In this document: positions 39,514 to 48,885 of the stretch, piece after piece
Layout of the letters: each line of letters opens with the position of its first letter
Position numbering within the stretch: the stretch's first letter is position 1
NCBI GenBank assembly: GCA_022414725.1
Contig: CM039463.1
Coordinates: 30,920,328 to 30,984,327, forward strand
DNA: 64,000 bases
Source of the DNA: Microglena sp. YARC
Taxonomy: Eukaryota > Chlorophyta > Chlorophyceae > Chlamydomonadales > Chlamydomonadaceae
Reading direction: 5' to 3'
The notes under the pieces: generated by a model
Databases searched by the model: none
Seen by the model: the letters and a program-made list of their open reading frames with translations, nothing else
What the model was told of the DNA's origin: nothing
Made by a program: the position numbers and the translations under genes

Positions 39514-39626
39514 GTTTCATTTCATTTTCATTTCACTTGCTTGCTCGCTTGGCTTGCTTGCTTGCTTTTTATTTCATTTCACTTCACTTCACTTGCTTGC
39601 CCTCTGCTTGCTTGCTTGCTTGGCTT

Positions 39627-39725
<99 letters not shown>

Positions 39726-42700
39726 GCTTGCTTGGCTTGCTTGCTCTGCTTGCTCTGCTTGCTCTGCTTGCTCTGCTTGCTCTGCTTGCTTTGCTTGCTT
39801 GCTTTGCTTGCTCTGCTTGCTCTGCTTGCTCTGCTTGCTTTGCTTGCTTGCTTGCTTTGCCACGCTTTGCTTTGCTGTGCTGGCTTGGCTTGCTTGGCTG
39901 GGCTGGGCTTGCTTGCTTGCTTGCTTGCTTGACTTTCTTGCTTGACTTTCTTGCTTGGCTTGTATGGTCACAGCATGTATGCCCTTGGGTATATTCAGCA
40001 TTTATCCTTATCATTAATTTCATTATCCTCATCATTTATTTCATTATTTGACTGGGACGGTCACAAGATGTGCCTCCTTGGAGATATTAACAATTTATCC
40101 TCATCATATTGAATCATGTAACATATATTAAGCTTTAATTAATATGCTATTTGTACAAATCTAGTAATGTAATATTTAATCGATTTTCATTTCATTATTT
40201 TACTTGCAGACCCACAAGATCTATTGCACAGAAATTGAAGGTAGAGGCAGCAATAGAGCAGGACGCTTCTGCCGGGCAAGATGATGATGAGGAGGAGACA
40301 GCAGAAGACAAGGACGGATCTTGGACTGCAGTGTTAAGTTCTGATCGCGAGGATGGCAGGGATGATGATAACGATGGAAGCAAGGATGGCATCGAGGAGG
40401 TAGCAGAAGAAGAGGAGGCATCTCCGCCTGCAGCGTCAAATTCTGATGGAGAGGATGGCAGCGGTGGCATTAAGGAGGAAAGCAAGGATGCCAGTGAGGA
40501 GGTAGCAGAAGACGAGGAAGCATCTCGGCCTACAGTGCCAAATTCTGGAAGCAAGGATGGCAGCGAGGATGGTAGGGAGGAGTTTGTGGTGGGATGGACA
40601 GGCTGCCGATACCCTAAAGAACTTTGCTGCAGACCCGGTGAGTTACTTAGATGAGATATAAGGCATGCAGGTGTGTGGTGGGGTGAACAAAATGGGTGTG
40701 TGGTGAGGTGGACAGGCTGCCGATATCCTAAAGAACTGTGCTGCAGACCCGGTGAGTTACTTGAATGAGATAAAAGGCATGCAGGTGTGTGGTGTGGTTA
40801 ACAAAATGGGTGTGTGGTGGGGTGGACAACATGGGTGTGTGGTGGGGTGGACAGGCTGCTGCTACCCTAAAGCACTTTGCAGCAGAACCAGTGACTCAGA
40901 TGAGATAGAAGGCGTGCAGTTTTGTGGTGGGGTGAACAAAATGGGTTTGTGGTGAGGTGGCCAGGTTGCCGATACCCTGAAGCACTTTGCAGCTGACCTG
41001 GTGAGTTACTCAGAGGAGATTCAAGGCGTGCAGTTTTGTGGTGGGGTGAACAAAATGGGGTTGTGGTGAGGTTGCCAGGTTGCCGATACCCTTAAGCACT
41101 TTGCAGCTGACCCGGTGAGTAACTCAAATGAGATATAAGTACAGACCGGCATATCATTTGATGTTGACCAAAGGCGAGTTTGATATCATACAAATTGTAT
41201 CATATGATGTATGTATATGAATGGTAACTTTAATCTAGTCAGACTGCTGGCATCATATGATTTCTTATTGCCGGTCTCTAGTTCAGTTCAATTCTTGCAG
41301 AAGTCTCGCGATAATTTGACAATTGTAAACACTCGCCCACTTGGCATGTTGATTTCTTTCCTGACGATGCTAATTCGAATTTGCTGTGCGAAATACAGCC
41401 TACAACCTGTTTAGAAAATTGATTCCCAAATGATCCGCTGAATGGCTATTAGTGCTGCAGTCTTCTGAATGACCCTTGGTACTTCATCCGGTCCTTCCTT
41501 CTTTTTCTCCCTCCCTCCCTCCGTCTCTCTCTCCTTCCCTCCATCTCTCTCTCTCCCTCCCCCTCCCGCCCTCCCTCGGCTTCTCTCTCCCTCTCTCCAT
41601 CTCTCTCTCCTTTCCTCGCTCCTTTCCTCCCTCCTACCCCCTTCCTCCCTTCCTCCCTCCGTCTCTCTCTCCCGTCCTTCCTCCCTCTTTCCCTCCCTCC
41701 CTCCCTCCCTCCCTATGCCTCTCTCTCCTCACCCCCTCCCTCCGCCCCCCCCCCCCCTCCCTCCCTCCCTCCGTCTCTCTCTCCGTTCCTCCCTCGTACC
41801 CCCTTCCTCCTCCCTTTGTCTCTCTCTCCCTCCCTCCCTCCCACCCCCTCCCTCCCTATGCCTCTCTCTCCCTCACCCCCTCCCTCCGCCCCCCCCCTCC
41901 CTCCCTCTGTCTCTCTCTCCCTTCCTCCCTCCTACCCCCTCCTCCCTCCCTCCCTCCCTCCATCCCCTCCCCTTCCCTCCCCCCACCACCACCATCCCTC
42001 CCACGCCCCCCTCCCCCCCCCCCTCCCTCCCACCCCCTCCTCCCCTTCCTCCCCCCCTTCACCTGCAACTTATTTCACTTGCTCCCAGGGGACATCGCAC
42101 CTGATGACATCCCACAAGATGACATGGAAGGCGACTATGAAGTTGAGCAAGTCATGGATGAAGTAAGTCTGTTTTACTCATAAGGTTTTTTTATACAGAT
42201 TTTAGGTGGTGGTGGTGGTCGTGGTGGTGGCGACTATGAAGTTGAGCAAGTCATGGATGAAGTAAGTCTGTTTTACTCAAAAGGTTTTTTTATACAGATT
42301 TTAGGTGGTGGTGGTGGTCGTGGTGGTGGCGACTATGAAGTTGAGCAAGTTATGGATGAAGTAAGTCTGTTTTACTCAAAAGGTTTTTTATACAGATTTC
42401 AGGTGGTGGTGGTGGTGGTGGTGGTGGTGGCGACTATGAAGTTGAGCAATTCATGGATGAGGTTAGTCTGTTTTAGTCAAAAGGTTTTTTTAAACAGCTC
42501 TTAGTTAGTGGTGGTGGTGGTGGTGGCGAATATGAAGTTGAGCAAGTGATGGATGAATTAAGTCTGTTTCAGTCAAAAGGTTTTTTACAGGTATGGGATA
42601 AGTAGTGGGGTAAGTAGTGGGAGTGGTGGTGGTGGTGGCGAGTATGAAGTTGAGCAAGTCATGGATGAAGTAATTGTGTTTCAGTCAAAAGTTGTTTTTA

Positions 42701-45700
42701 TACAGATTTCCACTCTTTTAAACAGATGTAAATAAAGAAAACAGATTTACACAAGAACAAAAAAAAACTAAAAGATTTTCACTTATTTTTAAAGATTTAA
42801 AGAAAGTCTGTTTCAGTCGTCCTCTTACTTAGAGTGGTAGTGGTGGTGGGAGGAGGTGGTGGTGGTGTTTATGATGTTGAGCAAGTGATGGATGAGGTAA
42901 GTGTGTTACAGTCGTCCTCTTACTTAGAGTGGTGGTGGTGGTGGGAGTAGTGGTGGTGGTGGGATGAGTAGTGGGAGTGGTGATGGTGGTGGTGATGGGA
43001 GCAGTGGTGGTGGTGGGATAAGTAGAGGGAGTGGTGATGGTGGTGGTGGTGGGAGCAGTGGTGGTGGTGGGATAAGTAGAGGGGTGGTGATGGTAGTGGT
43101 GGTGGGAGCAGTGGTGGTGGTGGGACTTGAACCTTCAGCTTTGAGCTGTTACTAACCAGTAGTAGAAGTGCTGGAACTACCATAGTAATGCAATGATATT
43201 ATTATTAATAATCATAATAAGATATTATCGGGGGGCAGTTGGGAACTTGCTCACGTACCGCACGTTGAATCGGGGCCTAAAGGGGTCGTAAGCCCGCCAA
43301 AATAATGTGTTGGGGGGGGGGGGGGGGGGGGGGGGGTTGATTTCGATATTCGTTTACGAGTTCGTATATTATGATATTATTGCTCAGTAGTAGGGACCGG
43401 CATATCATATGTTGTAGACCAAAGGCAAGTAAGATATCATATGATATTGTATAAAAATGGTAACTTAAGCCTAGTCAGACTGCCGGCACCATATGATGGC
43501 ATGATATCATATATTCATGTGATATCATAATGCCGTTCCCTGCTACCACATGTTGAATCAGGGCCTAAAAGAGTCGAAACAAGTTTTATGTAGCGTCGCC
43601 TGCGACGCTAAAAATTGGCGGAGAGTAATCGCGACGGAGCGACAGGTGGCAACGGAAGCAAGTTAGTTACGAGACCGTTGGCTGATGTGTCAGGCTTCAT
43701 CACGGTCAGACGGATGGTCGGATGGTCGGTCGGTCGGACGGATAAATGGGTATTCGTTTACGAGTTCGTATATTATGATATTATTGCTCAGTAGTAGGGA
43801 CCGGCATATCATATGTTGTAGACCAAAGGCAAGTAAGATATCATATGATATTGTATAAAAATGGTAACTTAAGCCTAGTCAGACTGCCGGCACCATATGA
43901 TGGCATGATATCATATATTCATGTGATATCATAATGCCGTTCCCTGCTACCACATGTTGAATCAGGGCCTAGAAGGGTCGAAACAAGTTTTATGTAGCGT
44001 CGCCTGCGACGCTAAAAATTGGCGGAGAGTAATCGCGACGGAGCGACAGGTGGCAACGGAAGCAAGTTAGTTACGAGACCGTTGGCTGAGGTGTCAGGCT
44101 TCATCACGGTCAGACGGATGGTCGGATGGTCGGTCGGTCGGACGGATAAATGGGTAGCCCTAGGGCTTTCCACCCCCTCGAATGGGTAGCCCTAGGGCTT
44201 TCCACCCCCTCCGCCAAAAAGTCATCCAAAAAGAAAAATATGTGTTGGGGGGGGGGGGGGGGGGGGGTAGATTTCGATTTTCGGGTATTATGATATTATT
44301 ATGATATTAGTAATGTAGTGCAAGAAGCAGCAATGAAGTGCCCAAACCCAAAATGACTGACTTCAATTTAAAAAAACAAAATTAAAATTACCCAAATCAA
44401 ACTCAAACTCAAAATTATCTCATACTGACTTCAAAAAAAAACTGTCTTCGACAAAAAACAAATACTTACTTCGACCAAACTTTTCCTTGCGTAGGTCCAG
44501 ATCGGGGCAGACACTTGGGTCTTAGTGAAGTGGAGGGGATTCCAACTGTGAGTCTCAATTTACTGAACTTGCCCTCAGTGTGCTTGGATAACGATTCTGT
44601 GTGGATTTTACAGATTCTGTATGGATAACAATTCTGTATGGATGTTACAGATTCTGTATAGATTTTACAGATTCAGTATGGATGTTACAGATTCTATATG
44701 GATTTACAGATTCTGTATGGATGTTAAAGATTCTATATGGATTTTACAGATTCGGTATGGATGTTACAGATTCTGCATAGATGTTAAAGATTCTATATGG
44801 AAGTTATTAATTATAAATGGACGGTACAGATTCTGTACGGATTTTGTTTTAGAATCAGGAACACCGGGAGAAAAAGCTCACCAAACAGATTGGCAAAAAA
44901 ATCAAGATGCTCGGAGGTCCCCCTTGGCTCCATCAAGCCGCGGGCCCATTAGGAGTCCTGTAGGGCTCCAAGAAAAAATGTAATCGCCATCTTTATCATC
45001 ATCATCATCATCATCATTATCGGCAAAGTGCGGTGTTTTTGTTACAGGTCCTAGTGGTGTTGTTTGTGGTGGTGTTGTTTTTGTGGTGGTGTTGTTTTTG
45101 TTACAGTTTGTGGTGGTGGTGTTTTTGTTACAGGTCCTAGTTCTGTTTTTGTTACAGGTCCTAGTGGTGTTGTTTGTGGTGGTGTTGTTTTTGTGGTGGT
45201 GGTGTTTTTGTTACAGTTTGTGGTGGTGTTGTTTTTGTTACAGGTCCTAGTGGTGTTTGGCCCCGTGATTGCAGACTTTCCAATACTTGGGCCAACACCC
45301 ATCATGGCATGTGAACTATCTTCCAGTTTGTTGGTCGGCCCTGGCCGAGTAATGTATAGCTACCAACAGCCCTAGTTCTTTGGGTGGTTTTAAGGTTGTT
45401 TTGGATGTTAGGGTTGTTTTGGATGTTAAGGTTGTTTTGGATGTTAAGGGTGTTTTGGATGTTAAGGTTGTTTTGGATGTTAAGGGTGTTTGGATGTTAA
45501 GGTTGTTTTGGATGTTAAGGTTGTTTGGGGTCGTTTTGAGGTTGTTTTGAATGTTAAGGTTGTTTTGGATGTTTTGGATGTTTGGGATTAGGTGGTTTTC
45601 GCGGCGTAGGATAGCGTGCTTGACAAGCCTACAAATAATCCCAATTAGGCTTGCACATCCTGTGGTGAGCAGAGAAAGCGAGCCTAATAAGGATGAGTGT

Positions 45701-46023
45701 TTCCTAGGGTGAAAAACAAGGGCAGTTGGCTTGGCACCATAGAACACGGTGAGCAAAGAAAGCGAGCCTAAGAAGGATGAGTGGCTCCTGAGGTGAGAAA
45801 CAAGGGCAGTTGGCTTGGCACCAGATAACACGGTGAACAGAGATAAATAACCTCATTTAGGCTTGTACGTCCTCAAATAATCAAGGTGATTCCAGACTTT
45901 CCAATACTTGGGCCTAATCCCTTGTGTACTAACTTCCAGTTCGTTTTTCATGAGGTCTGGGACTCCCCAAACACACAGACCCCCAGCACGCACACACCCA
46001 GAGCTCAGCCCTCCCCCCCCCCC

Positions 46024-46058
<35 letters not shown>

Positions 46059-48831
46059 CACACAGGGCTCGGGCCGATCTCGACTTTTAAATGGGGTAAG
46101 GGGATATTATTTTGTCGTTCTCCCGCTACACCCAAAAGATGTATAACTAGGGAACGGCAATATGATATCATACGATATCATGTCATCATATGATATCATA
46201 TGATGTTGGCAGTCTGATCAGGCTGAAGTTACCATTTATAGGCAATATTGTATGATGCAATGTGCATGACATCATACTCGCCTTTGGTTGGTCAACATCA
46301 TATGATATGCCGGTCTCTATGTCTAAGCCATGGCCTATGTAACACTACTACAGGCGATGATTCCAGACTTTCCTATACTTGAGCCTGCACCCCAGACACT
46401 GCTAATTTGGGGGGTCATCGGCACCCTCAATTGGGCTTGCAAGGGTGCATCATGGTTGAAACTTGAACTTGAACTTGGTTACATAGCTTCAGCCAGCAAT
46501 TTGGCTGCTCGCCGTCTTCGGCAGTAAAAAACATTACTACGATAAAATGTAAACTCGAACAAATCACTTTTTCATTTTTTTCAATTTTTAATTTTGTTTT
46601 TCATGGTTGAAAGGGGTGCCAAAGAGGTGCAGAAAAGGGTGCTGTAGGACCCCTAAATTTGCAGTGAAAAGATGTCTAACCCATGGCCTACGTAACACTA
46701 CCACAGGCGATACATGAGGCTACACCCCGAACACTGCTAATTGGGGCGTTATTGGCACCCGTCTATTGGGCCTGCATTATGGGTGAAAAGGGTGCCAAAA
46801 GAGTGCTGTTTACCCCCTAAATTTGCAGTGAAAATTTGTATAACCCAGGGTCTATGTTACACTACTACAGATGTGACTTGAGTCTACACCCCGAGCACAG
46901 CTAATTCGGGGGGTTATTTGGCTTGCAAGGGTGCATTATGGGTGAAAGGGATGCCAAGAGGGTGCTGAAGACCCCCTAAATTTGCAGTGGAAATTTGTCT
47001 AACCCATGGCCTATGTAACTCTACAACAGGCGACCTGGGCTCAAGGGCGGCATCCCTAAGGGAAATTCAGAAGCAAAAGGTGGGTGTGACCGAGTGGGTT
47101 CCGAAGCTAGGGTGGGTGAGGGATAAACTAAGCCTACTTTTGGAAAATGGGGGTGTGTGGATTTTATTTTGATTTTACGCAAAAGGTGGACGTGACTAAA
47201 AGCGAGTATGATATCATACGAATTGCATCATCTAATATTGTATGTAAATGGCAACTTTAGCCTAGTTAGACTGCCGGCATCATATGAAATCATATGATAA
47301 CATGATATCATACTGCCGTTCCCTAGGTATGACCATAGCTTTCCTTGTTGGCTACAAGAATCAGCTTCTAGGCAGCTCCTTGAGTCAGCCACTGGGCTCA
47401 GCCCCAAGATTTCAACAGTTCTGGACAGCTCATTGTGTCAGCTTCCAGATGCACTAAGTTGCGTTAGCTTTGGCTGAATAGCCAGTCAGGAGAGCTGCCT
47501 AGAAGCTGCTGTTAGAAGCTGAAAAGAAAAGCACTGGGCGGTGTCGCAAGCAAGCTGAAAGAAATCAACAGCAAACCATCAGAAATCGACAGCAAACCAT
47601 CAGAAATCAACAAGAAACCATCAGAAATCAGCAACAAACCATCAGAAATCAATAGCAAATCATCAGAAATCAACAGGAAACCAGCAGAAATCAATAACAA
47701 ACCACCAGAAATCAGTAACAAACCACCAGAAATCAGCCACAAACCGTCAGAAATCAGCAACAAACCATCAGAAATCAACAAGAAACCATCAGAAATCAGC
47801 AACAAACCATCAGAAATCAACAAGAAACCATCAGAAATCAGCAACAAACCATCAGAAATCAATAGCAAATCATCAGAAACCAACAGGAAACCAGCAGAAA
47901 TCAATAACAAACCACCAGAAATCAGTAACATACCACCAGAAATCAGCAACAAACCGTCAGAAATCAGCAACAAACTATCAGAAATCAACAAAAAACCATC
48001 AGTAATCAGCAACAAACCATCAGAAATCAACAAGAAACCAGCGGAACTCAACAAAAAACCAGCAGAAATCAGTAACAAACCAGTGGAAATCAACAAGAAG
48101 CCAGCAGAAAGCAGCAACAAACCAACAGAAATCAACAACAAAACAGCAGAAATCAACAACAAGACAGCAAACCAAAAAAAAACTGCCGTGAATGTGATCA
48201 AACAAACAAAATCTGCCATGAATGTTAACAAACCTGTGGACAACCCAAAAAAACATGCCATGATTATGATCAAACAAAAAAAGACTGCCATGAATGTGAA
48301 CAAACACGTGAACAAATATGTGAACAAACCAAAAAACTCTGCCATGAGTGTGATCAAACAAAAATAATTGCCATGCATGTGAAGAAACCTGTGAACACAC
48401 CAAAACAAGCTGCCATGCTTGTGAACAAACATGTGAACAAATATATGAACACACTGGAACACACAAAAAAACTCTGCCATGTGTGTGATCAAACCAAAAA
48501 CCCTGCCATGCATGTGAACAAACCTGTGAACAAACCTGTGATCACACTGGAACACACCAAAAAAACCTGCCATGAGTGTGATCAAGCCAAAAAACCTGCC
48601 ATGCATGTGAACAAACCTGTGATCACGCTGGAACACACCAAAAACCCCTGCCATGAGTGTGATCAAGCCAAAAAACCTGCCATGCATGTGAAGAAACCTG
48701 TGATCACGCTGGAACACACCAAAAAACCCTGCCATGAGTGTGATCAAGCCAAAAAACCTGCCATGCATGTGAACAAACCTGTGAACAAACCAAAACATCC
48801 TGCTATGAATGTGATCGAAGAGCCCCCCCCC

Positions 48832-48885
<54 letters not shown>

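Larger units (their letters stand above)
42163..42905 (+). repeat. 99-bp array of tandem cassette exons
   Basis: Starting at the donor of exon 4, 99-bp units repeat: a 36-nt mini-intron (GTAAGTCTGTTTTACTC ... TTTTTTTATACAG), then a 63-nt exon-like part of GGT repeats plus the last 33 nt of exon 4, then GTAAGT again. Donor positions are 42,163, 42,262, 42,361, 42,462 (GTTAGT), 42,558 (TTAAGT, lost), 42,670 (GTAATT) and 42,897 (GTAAGT). The last units are degraded. Confidence 0.93.
43347..44154 (+). repeat. 404-bp tandem duplication containing a MITE and a GCGTCGC hairpin
   Basis: Unit 1 (43,347-43,750) and unit 2 (43,751-44,154) differ at only about three positions, so the duplication is recent. 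Each contains one MITE copy, the perfect hairpin TAGCGTCGCCTGCGACGCTA (43,591-43,610 and 43,995-44,014), and a GGTCGG-rich tail ending GATAAATGGG. A short duplication of TAGCCCTAGGGCTTTCCACC follows at 44,155-44,210. The non-MITE part is the repeat seen inverted and diverged at 12-145. Confidence 0.93.

Noticed and set aside
38641..40051. 541-residue and other Leu/Ala/Cys/Phe-rich frames
   Set aside because: CTTG and TTTCA microsatellite inside an intron; exons on both sides splice in phase across it.
41469..42183. Ser/Pro/Leu-rich frames of 211 and 235 residues
   Set aside because: Translation of a pure polypyrimidine tract; only the last part (GDIAPDDIPQ) is real exon 4.
44858..44985. Exon-like stretch NQEHREKKLTKQIGKKIK after TTTGTTTTAG
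   Set aside because: It has a good acceptor, but in the frame required after exon 5 it hits a stop and it lacks a good donor. It could be an alternative last exon; not supported enough to call.
47512..48882. 456-residue minus-strand frame (LLISDG repeats, then FGLITLMAGFF repeats)
   Set aside because: Read-through of the 21-bp and 81-bp intronic minisatellites.
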